The notes: generated by a model not told the origin, from the letters alone. 64,000 nt of DNA from Anthropogastromicrobium sp052273485 (GCA_052273485.1 DAVZID010000003.1:1-64000), one strand, 5' to 3'; positions 52,037-60,912 are shown, counted from the stretch's first letter. Program-made: numbers and translations.

Positions 52037-52112
52037 GTTCTCTCTCCTTTTTGTTCGAACGTTTTTTGTTTCAATTTACTTAAAACATTTTTTCAAAACA
52101 ATTATCAAATGC

Positions 52113-53564
52113 TTATTTTGAAAGCTTCTCGATTGCAGCCTTGATACGTGCAATGGACTCATTCTTTCCAAGGATCTCCATCAGCTCAGTTGCACCACCT
52201 GGTGTAGACTGCTTTCCGGAAACAGCGGTACGAATTGGCCACATTACAAAGCCAGTCTTGTAGCCCTTTTCCTTTGCAAATGCGCTAAGAGAAGCAAACA
52301 ATGCGTCATTGGAGAAATCCTCCTGTGCTTCAAGCACTGGAAGAACCTCATTTAACAGCTGTAAGGAGGACTCCTTTGTGGTCTTCATCTTCTTGTGAAC
52401 GTACATCTCGCTGTCATACTCCGGTACCTCCTGGAAGAAGTCAACGAGTGCCTCGATGTCCGGGAATACCTCGATACGGGTCTTTACCATCTTTGCGATC
52501 TTCTCATAATCACAATCTCTGGTGACAACCTTCTTGATGTGTGGAAGTGCCATCTCCATGTAACGAGCATCGTCCATCTCCTTGATATACTCGCCGTTTA
52601 ACCACTTTAACTTTCCATAGTCAAAGACAGCCGGAGACTTGCTCATCTTGGTATAATCAAACTTTTCGATCATCTCCTGCATCGTCATCTTTTCCTGATT
52701 GTCAGCCGGACTCCAGCCAAGCAGTGCCACAAAGTTTACGATCGCCTCTGGAAGAAAGCCCTGCTCTAACAGATCCTCGAAAGAAGAATGACCACAGCGC
52801 TTGGAAAGCTTCTTATGCTCCTCATCGGTGATCAGTGGGCAATGAACGTATACCGGAATCTCCCAGCCAAATGCCTCATACAGACGATTGTACTTCGGAG
52901 AAGAAGACAGATACTCATTTCCTCTTACAACATGAGTGATGCCCATTAAATGGTCATCTACTACATTTGCAAAATTATAAGTTGGGAAACCATCGGACTT
53001 GATTAAGATCATGTCGTCAAGCTCCTCGTTGTTTACGGTAATATCGCCATAAATCTCATCGTGGAAGGTTGTGGTTCCGGTACGCGGATTGTTCTGACGG
53101 ATAACAAATGGCTTGCCTGCTGCAAGATTTGCCTCAACCTCTTCCTTGGAAAGTCCGAGACAATGCTTATCATAGATGCTGATTTCCTTATCACCGATCA
53201 TCGTATGAAGGGACTCCAGACGCTCCTTATCGCAGAAGCAGTAATAAGCCTCACCTTTTTCAACCAGCTGCTTTGCATACTTCATATAAATGCCCTGCTT
53301 CTGGCGCTCACTCTGTACATACGGACCTACACCGCCGTCCTTGTCCGGGCCCTCATCATGGGTAATGCCCGCCTCTTCCAGTGTACGGTAAATGATGTCA
53401 ACAGCACCCTCAACCTGACGTTCCTGGTCGGTGTCCTCGATACGCAGAAGGAAATCTCCTCCCTCATGTCTTGTGATCAAATACGCATACAGTGCTGTTC
53501 TCAGGTTTCCGACGTGCATACGGCCTGTCGGGCTGGGAGCAAATCTGGTTCTAACCTTACTCAT
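52113..53564 (-). CDS. gltX: glutamate--tRNA ligase
   Basis: Class I aminoacyl-tRNA synthetase charging tRNA-Glu. 483 residues. HIGH-type motif APSPTGRMHVGNLRTALY near residue 10 and KMSKS-type KLSKRCG near residue 240, plus the anticodon-binding C-terminal half. ATG 53564 lies directly before the catalytic fold; the in-frame start at 53600 is not used. There is no T-box leader in the short upstream region. Confidence 0.95.
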   Translation of the reverse strand: MSKVRTRFAPSPTGRMHVGNLRTALYAYLITRHEGGDFLLRIEDTDQERQVEGAVDIIYRTLEEAGITHDEGPDKDGGVGPYVQSERQKQGIYMKYAKQLVEKGEAYYCFCDKERLESLHTMIGDKEISIYDKHCLGLSKEEVEANLAAGKPFVIRQNNPRTGTTTFHDEIYGDITVNNEELDDMILIKSDGFPTYNFANVVDDHLMGITHVVRGNEYLSSSPKYNRLYEAFGWEIPVYVHCPLITDEEHKKLSKRCGHSSFEDLLEQGFLPEAIVNFVALLGWSPADNQEKMTMQEMIEKFDYTKMSKSPAVFDYGKLKWLNGEYIKEMDDARYMEMALPHIKKVVTRDCDYEKIAKMVKTRIEVFPDIEALVDFFQEVPEYDSEMYVHKKMKTTKESSLQLLNEVLPVLEAQEDFSNDALFASLSAFAKEKGYKTGFVMWPIRTAVSGKQSTPGGATELMEILGKNESIARIKAAIEKLSK

Positions 53565-53657
53565 AATGTAACCTGTCCTTTCTATTCTGTCGGGTTTCAA
53601 ATAATTTTTTCTTATCTGTCCCGATTCAGTTTTCTTTCATTAATCTTTGCATCTGAT

Positions 53658-53686
53658 AGGGTAGCATATCCGACATAAAAATGCAA
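53658..53686 (-). promoter_or_regulatory. promoter of gltX
   Basis: On the minus strand TTGCAT (53686-53681), a 17-bp spacer and TACCCT (53663-53658), with TGC before the -10. Confidence 0.5.
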
Positions 53687-53694
53687 GCACTAAT

Positions 53695-53771
53695 GTTCAC
53701 GAGACGACAGTTTTACAAAAGTGGTTCGGCGCAACTCGTCTCACCGCTAATTTCTGTATCGCCTCGTGAAC
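53695..53771 (-). repeat. dispersed intergenic repeat, copy E (module 1 inside an inverted repeat)
   Basis: Minus strand: AATTAGCGGTGAGACGAGTT, nearly identical to module 1 of copy D. The whole is enclosed by GTTCACGAG (53695-53703) and CTCGTGAAC (53763-53771), so a cruciform or hairpin is possible. Between the DUF4867 stop and the gltX promoter. Confidence 0.6.
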
Positions 53772-53778
53772 GGTAACT

Positions 53779-54399
53779 TTACAGTACGGAAATATTTTCT
53801 CCCTTCAGACCATTGAATGCACCCTCGATTGCTGCATCTGCATGAGCGATCAGCCACTTATTTTCTGCTGCAAGCAGGCGATCTTCACCGGTTGCATCTG
53901 GATTCTTTGTGATGTCTGCGTTTGTTCCCTTCGGAAGAATGATGACATCCTTGAAGCCCTTGCCGTCTACACCGCACGGTGCATAGTGAAGCGTGGTCTC
54001 GTACATCTCAAATGCGGTTCCAGCCGGTACAAAGAATGCCTCTACCTTTGCGGTATTGTAAGTAAAATCGTCAGCAACATCAACAAGGGAACCAACCAGC
54101 ACAATCAGATCGGTAACGGCTACGTTTACCTCACCACAGCGATGATACTCGAGTGCATTTAAGAAAGAGTTATGTCCGTTGCAGTAGCCTGCCTGAATCG
54201 GAAGTTTTCCATAATAAATCTCCTGAAGCTTCTTTGCGCCCTCGGTTGCTTCAAGCGCCTCCTCAGATGCGACATAAACCACATCATCTGGGCACGGAGT
54301 TTTTTCCATTGCCTGTAATAGATCGGTAAAATCAATGTCCTTAATTACCTTTCCAAATCTTTTATAGGATGCGTCATGAATATTTTGAATCTTGATCAT
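53779..54399 (-). CDS. DUF4867 family protein
   Basis: 206 residues, cytoplasmic, cupin-like pattern. Blocks: IQAGYCNGHNSFLNALEYHRCGEVNVAV and VEAFFVPAGTAFEMYETTLHYAPC, with His and Glu residues that could hold a metal. Found next to fucose/arabinose isomerase-like genes, so probably a sugar isomerase or mutarotase-like helper; function unproven. GGAG precedes ATG. Last of three genes. Confidence 0.8.
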   Translation of the reverse strand: MIKIQNIHDASYKRFGKVIKDIDFTDLLQAMEKTPCPDDVVYVASEEALEATEGAKKLQEIYYGKLPIQAGYCNGHNSFLNALEYHRCGEVNVAVTDLIVLVGSLVDVADDFTYNTAKVEAFFVPAGTAFEMYETTLHYAPCGVDGKGFKDVIILPKGTNADITKNPDATGEDRLLAAENKWLIAHADAAIEGAFNGLKGENISVL

Positions 54400-54420
54400 T
54401 TTTATTCTCCTTTTAAAAGA

Positions 54421-54443
54421 GCGGGCCCAACACCTGAGCCCGC
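54421..54443. other. GC-rich hairpin between isomerase-like and DUF4867 genes
   Basis: GCGGGC (54421-54426) pairs with GCCCGC (54438-54443); on the minus strand TCTTTTAAAA follows. Could attenuate or protect the transcript between the two genes. Confidence 0.5.
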
Positions 54444-54464
54444 CATTATATTCGATTCTCTATT

Positions 54465-55949
54465 TTAGCAGAATGGATTCTCAGTTGGATATCTTACACC
54501 CTTTGGCTGGTTGTAATTGATGTCCTCTACCGGAACACCGATGTACTTGAATACCTCATACAGAGACTTTCCGAAGTGGCCGAATGCAACTGCTCCGTGG
54601 TGCGGGAAGTTCTTCTCGATCAGTACGTGACGATAGAAACGTCCCATCTCTGGAATTGCAAATACACCGATGCCGCCGAAGGACTTGGTAGCAACTGGAA
54701 GAATCTCGCCCTCTGCCATGTATGCGCGAAGCTTGCAGTCAGCTGTGGACTGTAAACGATAGAAGGTGATGTCGCCTGGAACGATGTCGCCCTCAAGAGT
54801 ACCCTGAGTAACCTCTTCCGGAAGGCTGCGCGCCATAATCTTCTGATACTTCATTGTACAGGAAGACAGCTTCTTGCTGCAGGTATTTCCACAATGGAAT
54901 CCCATGAAGGTATCCTTCTGTGTATAGTTGTACTTGCCCTCGATAGACTCTTTGTACATATCAGCCGGTACGGAGTTGTTGATATCAAGCAGGGTAACGG
55001 CATCCTCGCTGATGCAGGTTCCGATGAACTCGCTTAAGCATCCGTAGATATCAACCTCACAGGATACCGGAATGCCCATTCCAGTCAGACGGCTGTTTAC
55101 ATAGCAAGGTACAAATCCAAACTGAGTCTGGAATGCCGGCCAGCATTTTCCTGCGATTGCCACATACTTACGGTATCCTCTGTGTGCCTCAACCCAGTCA
55201 AGAAGCGTCAGCTCATACTGTGCAAGCTTTGGAAGAATCTCTGGCTTCTTGTTTCCTGCGCCAAGCTCTGCTTCCATCTCTGCTACCTTAGCCGGGATTC
55301 TCGGATCGCCCGCATGCTTATTGAATGCCTCAAACAGATCAAGCTCGGAGTTCTCCTCGATCTCAACACCAATGTTGTACAGTGGCTTGATCGGAGCGTT
55401 ACATGCTAAGAAGTTTAACGGTCTCGGTCCGAAGGAGATGATCTTTAAATTAGACAGGCCGATGATGGTTCTTGCGATTGGAAGAAACTCATGCATCATA
55501 TCTGCGCACTCTTCTGCCGTACCAACTGGATACTCTGGAATGTAAGCGCCAACGTTACGAAGCTTTAAGTTATAGCTTGCATTTAACATACCACAATATG
55601 CATCGCCTCTGCCATCTGCAAGGTCATTCTGGCTCTCCTCTGCTGCTGCGATGAACATCTTCGGGCCATCAAAATGCTTTGCAAGAAGGGTCTCGGAGAT
55701 CTCTGGACCAAAGTTTCCAAGGTATACGCAAAGTGCATTACATCCTGCCTTCTTGATATCCTCAAGAGCCTGAACCATATGGATCTCACTCTCTACGATA
55801 CAGACTGGACATTCATAAATGTCCTTTACATCATACTTTGCAGCATATGCTGCTACAAGAGCCTTTCTTCTGTTTACAGAAAGACTTTCTGGAAAACAGT
55901 CACGGCTGACTGCTACGATTCCTAATTTTACCTGAGGAATGTTGTTCAT
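54465..55949 (-). CDS. L-fucose/L-arabinose isomerase family protein
   Basis: 494 residues of the COG2407-type isomerase family (aldose-ketose interconversion, Mn-dependent). Family features: VYLGNFGPEISETLLAKHF, metal-ligand region CEVDIYGCLSEFIG and MGFHCGNTCSKK (His ligand). Substrate cannot be fixed from sequence; a deoxy- or five-carbon sugar is likely. 78 bp after the aldolase gene, before DUF4867. Confidence 0.85.
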   Translation of the reverse strand: MNNIPQVKLGIVAVSRDCFPESLSVNRRKALVAAYAAKYDVKDIYECPVCIVESEIHMVQALEDIKKAGCNALCVYLGNFGPEISETLLAKHFDGPKMFIAAAEESQNDLADGRGDAYCGMLNASYNLKLRNVGAYIPEYPVGTAEECADMMHEFLPIARTIIGLSNLKIISFGPRPLNFLACNAPIKPLYNIGVEIEENSELDLFEAFNKHAGDPRIPAKVAEMEAELGAGNKKPEILPKLAQYELTLLDWVEAHRGYRKYVAIAGKCWPAFQTQFGFVPCYVNSRLTGMGIPVSCEVDIYGCLSEFIGTCISEDAVTLLDINNSVPADMYKESIEGKYNYTQKDTFMGFHCGNTCSKKLSSCTMKYQKIMARSLPEEVTQGTLEGDIVPGDITFYRLQSTADCKLRAYMAEGEILPVATKSFGGIGVFAIPEMGRFYRHVLIEKNFPHHGAVAFGHFGKSLYEVFKYIGVPVEDINYNQPKGVRYPTENPFC

Positions 55950-56027
55950 AATAAATATGCCTCCTAAATTCTATGTATAAATAGTTTATATGATGTTGGG
56001 GTCAAAAGGTATTTTGCCTTTTACTGA

Positions 56028-56684
56028 TTACTCACCAAATACAGCAATGTAATCCTTCTTGAACTTCTCAATACCCTGATCGGTTAACGGATGCTTTACC
56101 ATCTGCATCAGTACATTGTACGGAACGGTTGCAATGTCAGCACCTGCAAGAGCGCAATCGATTACGTGAATCGGGTTTCTTACACTGGCTGCGATAATCT
56201 GAGTGTCAATGTCATCATACATAGCAAAGATATCTGCGATTGTACGAATCAGATCCATACCTGGTGTGGAAATATCATCCAGTCTTCCAAGGAACGGAGA
56301 AACATAGGTTGCACCTGCTCGTGCTGCAAGTAAAGCCTGTCCCGCAGAGAATACAAGTGTAACATTTGTCTTGATTCCCATTGCGGAAAGTGCCTTTGTT
56401 GCCTTTAAGCCCTCTGCTGTCATTGGGATCTTTACAACCATGTTTGGATGAATCTTGCTGATTGCAATGCCTTCCTTAATCATGGTTTCCGCATCGGTTG
56501 TGGTTGCCTTTACTTCACCACTAATCGGGCCATCTACAATGGATGCGATCTCTGCGATTACTTCCTCAAATACACGTCCTTCCTTTGCGATCAGGGACGG
56601 GTTTGTGGTAACACCACAGATAATGCCCATATCGTTTGCCTCTTTGATGTAATCAACATTGGCAGTATCAATAAAAAACTTCAT
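56028..56684 (-). CDS. fructose-6-phosphate aldolase / transaldolase-like protein
   Basis: 218 residues, the short TalC/FSA type: MKFFIDTANVDYIKE, GVTTNPSLIAKEG, MVVKIPMTAEGLKA with the Schiff-base Lys, and NVTLVFSAGQALLAARAGA. Either cleaves fructose-6-phosphate or acts as a transaldolase; the two are hard to separate. CAGGAGGTG precedes the ATG. First gene of the sugar operon. Confidence 0.88.
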   Translation of the reverse strand: MKFFIDTANVDYIKEANDMGIICGVTTNPSLIAKEGRVFEEVIAEIASIVDGPISGEVKATTTDAETMIKEGIAISKIHPNMVVKIPMTAEGLKATKALSAMGIKTNVTLVFSAGQALLAARAGATYVSPFLGRLDDISTPGMDLIRTIADIFAMYDDIDTQIIAASVRNPIHVIDCALAGADIATVPYNVLMQMVKHPLTDQGIEKFKKDYIAVFGE

Positions 56685-56742
56685 AATGCACCTCCTGAAT
56701 TTGTGTCACGGGTATGGAAATCTTTCCCATGCATTTGTAATA

Positions 56743-56771
56743 ATCATACTGCATGGCCCTATGAAAGTCAA
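56743..56771 (-). promoter_or_regulatory. promoter of the sugar operon
   Basis: On the minus strand TTGACT (56771-56766), a 17-bp spacer and TATGAT (56748-56743). Confidence 0.75.
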
Positions 56772-56787
56772 CTTGTTTGTACAAGTT
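56770..56787. promoter_or_regulatory. palindromic operator overlapping the -35 of the sugar operon
   Basis: AACTTGT (56770-56776), four bases, ACAAGTT (56781-56787): a perfect inverted repeat that overlaps the -35 box. It resembles operators of GntR-type regulators such as AraR (TTGT-N4-ACAA core). Confidence 0.55.
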
Positions 56788-56801
56788 CTACAAAGGTTTT
56801 T

Positions 56802-56882
56802 GTGGCTACCCGGAAGGCTACGAAAACGACGAAACCATCACCGAAGGACTTTTCGTAACCCTGCCCGTGAGCTGTAACTTCA
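56802..56882 (-). repeat. possible degenerate copy F of the dispersed repeat
   Basis: Minus strand shows TTTTCGTAGCCTTCCGGGTA, like TTCGTTAGCC-TACCGGG of copy D, together with TTACGAAAAG and CTTCGGTGA blocks. Match is partial. Between divergent promoters. Confidence 0.4.
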
Positions 56883-56918
56883 GCTCAAATAAACGCTTAC
56901 AAATCTTCTCCTGTTTTC

Positions 56919-56947
56919 TTGCACTTTAAATAGGGATCTGCTATACT
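56919..56947 (+). promoter_or_regulatory. promoter of the cytoplasmic deacetylase gene
   Basis: TTGCAC (56919-56924), a 17-bp spacer and TATACT (56942-56947), with TGC before the -10. Confidence 0.75.
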
Positions 56948-57054
56948 GGAAAGCAAGCAAAGTCAAGAGAAACACCGCTAATGATACACCTTTTATTGCT
57001 CTCTCTTGCCCAAACTTACAAACTATATTTTTTAACAAAATTTGGAGGATTATT

Positions 57055-57888
57055 ATGAACGAAAGAAAACTTCCTACAATCTATATCTGCTTTCCAGGCG
57101 GAAAGCACAAGGTTTTAACGATGAGCTATGATGACGGAAAGCTGGAAGACCGTCGTCTTGTTTCCATCTTCAATAAATATGGAATCAAAGGAACTTTCCA
57201 TCTGAATTCCGGTTTGGAAATGGATACCCGTATTCCAACATCCGAGTATCAGGAACTGTACAAAGGCCATGAGGTTTCCTGCCACACCCTAACTCATCCG
57301 ACCATCGCCCGCTGCCCAATGGAACAGGTAATTACTCAGGTTCTTGATGATCGCAAAAATCTTGAATCTATCATGGGCTATCCAGTACGTGGCCTTTCTT
57401 ACCCGAACGGATCCTATTCAAAAGAAATCATCAATGTCCTTCCATCCCTTGGCATCCGCTATGCCCGTACCGTGACAAGCACCATGTCCTTTGCGATGCC
57501 AGAAAACTTCCTCGAGTGGAACCCAACTTGCCACCACAACAAGAAGCTGCTCGAGCTCGGTCAACAGTTTGTTGACCTGTTCAAGAAGCAGTATCTGTAT
57601 ATGATGTATGTATGGGGACACAGCTATGAGTTCACCAATCAGAACAACTGGGAGGTTATGGAAGACTTCTGTAAGTTAGTCGGTGGCCGCGATGATATCT
57701 GGTATGCAACTAACATTGAGATCGTTGATTATATGGATGCAGCTAAGAGACTTCAATACACCGCTGACTGCTCCCATGTCTACAATCCAAATGCCGCTTC
57801 CGTATGGATTTGCGTAAACGATACAAACTTTATTGAATTAAAGGGCGGCACAATGACTGAACTGCCGATTCACGAGTGGAATAAATAA
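57055..57888 (+). CDS. polysaccharide deacetylase-like protein (NodB-type), cytoplasmic
   Basis: 277 residues, no signal peptide or membrane helix. NodB motif 1 is TMSYDDGKLEDRRL (two Asp), motif 2 is SCHTLTHP (HxxxH), motif 3 GLSYPNGSYS. Being cytoplasmic, it likely acts on a small sugar or metabolite rather than cell wall. TTGGAGGA precedes the ATG. Divergent from the sugar operon, which suggests related function. Confidence 0.83.
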   Translation: MNERKLPTIYICFPGGKHKVLTMSYDDGKLEDRRLVSIFNKYGIKGTFHLNSGLEMDTRIPTSEYQELYKGHEVSCHTLTHPTIARCPMEQVITQVLDDRKNLESIMGYPVRGLSYPNGSYSKEIINVLPSLGIRYARTVTSTMSFAMPENFLEWNPTCHHNKKLLELGQQFVDLFKKQYLYMMYVWGHSYEFTNQNNWEVMEDFCKLVGGRDDIWYATNIEIVDYMDAAKRLQYTADCSHVYNPNAASVWICVNDTNFIELKGGTMTELPIHEWNK

Positions 57889-57910
57889 TTTCCAAAGCTA
57901 AAATTAAAAA

Positions 57911-57945
57911 AGGAACAGGCAACTTCGAAAGTTCGCTTGTTCCTT
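57911..57945 (+). terminator. terminator of the deacetylase gene
   Basis: GGAACAGGCAACTT and AAGTTCGCTTGTTCC form a long stem (one wobble, one mismatch) with A-run before and TTATAATTTT after. Confidence 0.75.
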
Positions 57946-57987
57946 ATAATTTTGCTAGTTACCTGCCAAGCAACTAACAGATCCCCT

Positions 57988-58080
57988 TAGGAACAAGGGA
58001 CGCCGACAAACACTTCGCCGCAGCCGCTTTCACGGATGCTTACGCCCCTCGTTCATCTTACGGGATATTACACTTCGCGA
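57988..58080 (+). repeat. dispersed intergenic repeat, copy G (module 2)
   Basis: GGAACAAGGGACGCCGACAA and CACTTCGCCGCAGCC match copies D and B; TTCACGGATGCTTACG resembles the repeat at 10932. Between two convergent units. Confidence 0.6.
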
Positions 58081-58092
58081 TCCCCTTCTGGC

Positions 58093-58338
58093 TTACTGTC
58101 TCTTGCAGTTATCGGCTGCATTTCGTGCCTGATAGGATTTTGCGGCATTTCTGGAATTACTGGCGTTCTTCCAATCGTCCTCAGAATCCTTCCCGGACGT
58201 GTCCTTGTCTCTGTGGCAGTCGGTTACATAATTCTCTTCCTTTGTGTTGCGGCAGTTCTGAGAATTCTGGGCCTGGTTCTGCGCGTTGTTCTGTACCTTT
58301 TTGTTGTAACAGTTCTCGGAATCATTATAATTTCTCAT
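58093..58338 (-). CDS. small Asn/Gln-rich cysteine-containing protein, probable forespore gene
   Basis: 81 residues, hydrophilic: starts MRNYNDSENCYNKKVQNNAQ, four evenly spread Cys-containing segments (ENC, QNC, TDC, DNC), many Asn, Lys, Asp. No family recognised. GGAGG lies 9 bp before the ATG; the longer frame to 58476 runs through the promoter and is rejected. A sigma-G-type promoter at 58393-58421 suggests expression in the developing spore. The antisense frame is hydrophobic and low-complexity, so it is a shadow. Confidence 0.65.
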   Translation of the reverse strand: MRNYNDSENCYNKKVQNNAQNQAQNSQNCRNTKEENYVTDCHRDKDTSGKDSEDDWKNASNSRNAAKSYQARNAADNCKRQ

Positions 58339-58361
58339 AATAAAAAACCTCCTGATGTGTA

Positions 58362-58395
58362 CTAGATTGGAAAAGGCTTTTGCCTTTACATCTAG
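58362..58395. other. inverted repeat at the start of the small Asn-rich gene's transcript
   Basis: CTAGAT...AAAGGC-TTTT-GCCTTT...ATCTAG; arms 58362-58377 and 58382-58395. It overlaps the -10 box and predicted start point, so it acts at DNA level if at all. Confidence 0.5.
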
Positions 58396-58421
58396 TATGA
58401 CACCAAAAGGTTTGTTTATGC
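58393..58421 (-). promoter_or_regulatory. sigma-G-type promoter
   Basis: On the minus strand GCATA (58421-58417), a 17-bp spacer and CATACTA (58399-58393), a near-perfect match to the forespore sigma-G consensus. 55 bp before the start codon at 58338. Confidence 0.6.
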
Positions 58422-58528
58422 ATTCCTTTTGCAAATCTCTCTGAGGATCACTTTTGAAATCACTTTTTGAAACCATTCTTTGATTCTCATTTGATACTTC
58501 TATTTCATGCTTCTTACTTCTTATTTTT

Positions 58529-59011
58529 TTAATTATTTGTAGATCTTTTTATCAGATAATATACAGCTGCAACAGCCAGTACGACAACTGCCGGCTTGAA
58601 TAAGATTCTCGCAACCCAGCCGATAATACTTAAGACCAGAAAAATAACCGCAATCACTGCCAGAATCGCGATGGTCTTTGTGACCCAGTTCTTGGATGCA
58701 GTCTCCTTCATCCAACTAAAACTCCAGCCCTCGCCGCCGTTTGAGCTATCACTTGAACTGCCTGTGCTATAGTTATAGCTTCCGGCACGACTGCTTCCCT
58801 GCGCGTTTGCCTCTCCGGAGGTATCAATGATGGTCTTTGCAATCAAACGTGGACTTCCAAGAGAAGCAAAGATTTCCTCATCGGATTTTCCTGCGGCCTT
58901 CTGCTCACTGATATAAGAATTATAGTATCTTACATTTTCCTGAATCACACGCTCGTTCACATTTCCACGAAGCGCCTGCTCTAACTCTGTGACGAATTCA
59001 ATTTGTGTCAT
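58529..59011 (-). CDS. DUF1700/HAAS-domain membrane protein
   Basis: About 160 residues. N-terminal helical HAAS-like domain (MTQIEFVTELEQALRG, SYISEQKAAGKSDEEIFASLG, SPRLIAKTII), a Ser/Gly-rich linker, and two hydrophobic helices at the C-terminus. HAAS/DUF1700 proteins are often linked to PadR-type regulators; none here. ATG 59011 has AGG 8 bp upstream. Last gene of the polysaccharide operon. Confidence 0.75.
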   Translation of the reverse strand: MTQIEFVTELEQALRGNVNERVIQENVRYYNSYISEQKAAGKSDEEIFASLGSPRLIAKTIIDTSGEANAQGSSRAGSYNYSTGSSSDSSNGGEGWSFSWMKETASKNWVTKTIAILAVIAVIFLVLSIIGWVARILFKPAVVVLAVAAVYYLIKRSTNN

Positions 59012-59034
59012 AAAAAACACCTACGCCTTTCTAC

Positions 59035-60882
59035 TTATTGATAGACGATCATCTCCAGCTGATACTTCTGCTTCTTTCCGTCAGCCTCTGCGATCTCTTT
59101 TTTGTCACCTGTTACATTGTCCTCTGAGCGATAGATGGATACCGCATAATCCCCATTTGCCTGTGTAACCTCAAACACCGCAGTGTAATACTCGCCCGGT
59201 GTGGTCGGCACACCATTTAAGTTTGCGGTGACGATGCGATCTTCAAGCCAGCCGGATGTCTGCCAATCTTCCTCGTACAGAATCGTATCCTCGCTGTCCT
59301 TTACGGTCAGCTTCACGTATCCGTTGTTGACACGGTCGTTGACGCCGACAACAAAGCGAATCTTGTCAATAGAATTTCCAGTTGCGCAGAAGGTCTGGCT
59401 AACTTCATCGCCAAGCTCACAAAGCTGCACCTGACTGTGTACATCCTCTACCTTATATCCAGCATACGGCGCTTTGAAATATGCCATCAGACACACAAAT
59501 GCCGGAATGACAAAGACTGCGACACCGCCGATAAAGCGAGTACGCATCCAGCCCATGCAGTTTACTTCCTGTGCCGGATTTTCAGCACAATACTTTGGAT
59601 GCTTGAATACCGCATAGACGAGCATCATCATAGTCAAAATGGACAAACAAAGACTTTTATCCAGCTTTGCAATCAGATCTTCCATCATCAGCTCAGTACC
59701 GATGTTTCCGTTTACAAGCGATCCAAGGATGCCGTTATTAAACATCGCCTGATCGACATTATTTGGAATCATCTGTACATTAAATATGGTATAAACCACC
59801 ATAAAAATCAAGTCCAAAATCATAAAAATTTTCGTATCTTTATGAAGAAATGCACTGATGACCCAGAATGGTACGGCAAACAGCAGCCACTGCGGATGCC
59901 ATTTGGATAGTCCAAACAAAACAAAGAATGCCAAACAGCAGATATAAAATACGGTATTAACGAAATTTTGTCTGTCGGAAGGCTTGTTAAAATAGCACCA
60001 TGCGCACAGTGCGCCAAATGCCAGAACCGCAAAGCTAACCTCATAGTGGAAGGTGGACAGCTCAAATCCAGTATAATAACCTGCATTCATGATATAGCCA
60101 GTCGGGCTGCTTACAGCATTGCCGCCGAAACCAAACACATACGCCTGGAAAACTGGGCTATTTCGATAGGCCAAAAATTCCAACAGAAATGGAATCATTA
60201 ACAAAACGCAGGAAATAAGAATCTTCCATACATTCTTCTCGCGATACAGAAGAAGCGGCGCAAAGATTAACAGTGCGGAATACTTAAAGGTCATTGCGAT
60301 GGCAAACCAGAAAATAAACCAGACGTCTTTCTTCTTTAAATAATAGTAAACGCCAAGAAGCACACAAAAGGTCATGATAATATCATACTGACCAAATATA
60401 AATTGTGCATAAAAAGCAACTGGCATCGTAAGGCATGCATACGCACACAGCTTTGATTTCTTGCTGCCCATTCCGGCAAGAAGTGCAATGTGATAAATTA
60501 ACACACCGCTTGCCACATAAATCAGACACGGCAAGAGCTTCGCCCACATGACTGCAAGTAATGGCAAATCCTCTGTCGGGAATGTCACAACGCCAAACAG
60601 ACGCATTGGAATATTCCAGATTGCAAAAAGCAAATAGAAACTTGGCATGTACGCCGGATGAATATCGAACGTACCACAGTAATCATAGAAATCGCGGAAA
60701 TGTCCGTTTAAATAGCCATAGCTGCAGCCTGCCGTATGCAAAAGATCGGACTGCTGAAATACGAGAAAGCAGAAAATTGCAATGATGGCAAAGATCGCAT
60801 AATCCCAGATCAGAAGCGGCTTTTCTGCAATCGAATTGACCGACAGCGTATGTGCTGAATTTTTTTGATGTTTTTGACTCAT
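59035..60882 (-). CDS. multi-pass membrane glycosyltransferase (GT39/PMT-like) with C-terminal domain
   Basis: 615 residues: about eleven transmembrane segments in residues 25-470, with loop features of GT-C fold enzymes (first loop FDIHPAYMPSFYLLFAIWN). Then a soluble beta-rich C-terminal domain of about 140 residues (VGVNDRVNNGYVKLTVKDS). It probably transfers a sugar from a lipid carrier outside the membrane. No exact family assigned. Operon with flippase, LicD and GT2. Confidence 0.75.
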   Translation of the reverse strand: MSQKHQKNSAHTLSVNSIAEKPLLIWDYAIFAIIAIFCFLVFQQSDLLHTAGCSYGYLNGHFRDFYDYCGTFDIHPAYMPSFYLLFAIWNIPMRLFGVVTFPTEDLPLLAVMWAKLLPCLIYVASGVLIYHIALLAGMGSKKSKLCAYACLTMPVAFYAQFIFGQYDIIMTFCVLLGVYYYLKKKDVWFIFWFAIAMTFKYSALLIFAPLLLYREKNVWKILISCVLLMIPFLLEFLAYRNSPVFQAYVFGFGGNAVSSPTGYIMNAGYYTGFELSTFHYEVSFAVLAFGALCAWCYFNKPSDRQNFVNTVFYICCLAFFVLFGLSKWHPQWLLFAVPFWVISAFLHKDTKIFMILDLIFMVVYTIFNVQMIPNNVDQAMFNNGILGSLVNGNIGTELMMEDLIAKLDKSLCLSILTMMMLVYAVFKHPKYCAENPAQEVNCMGWMRTRFIGGVAVFVIPAFVCLMAYFKAPYAGYKVEDVHSQVQLCELGDEVSQTFCATGNSIDKIRFVVGVNDRVNNGYVKLTVKDSEDTILYEEDWQTSGWLEDRIVTANLNGVPTTPGEYYTAVFEVTQANGDYAVSIYRSEDNVTGDKKEIAEADGKKQKYQLEMIVYQ

Positions 60883-60912
60883 TTTCTTTTCACACCCTTT
60901 CTATTCGATCTA

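Noticed and set aside
53565..53694. T-box riboswitch before gltX
   Set aside because: The leader is too short and lacks the T-box sequence and a terminator/antiterminator pair.
58036..58365. 109-codon plus-strand frame encoding a hydrophobic protein
   Set aside because: It is antisense to the Asn-rich gene, which has a strong ribosome-binding site and promoter; this frame has neither.
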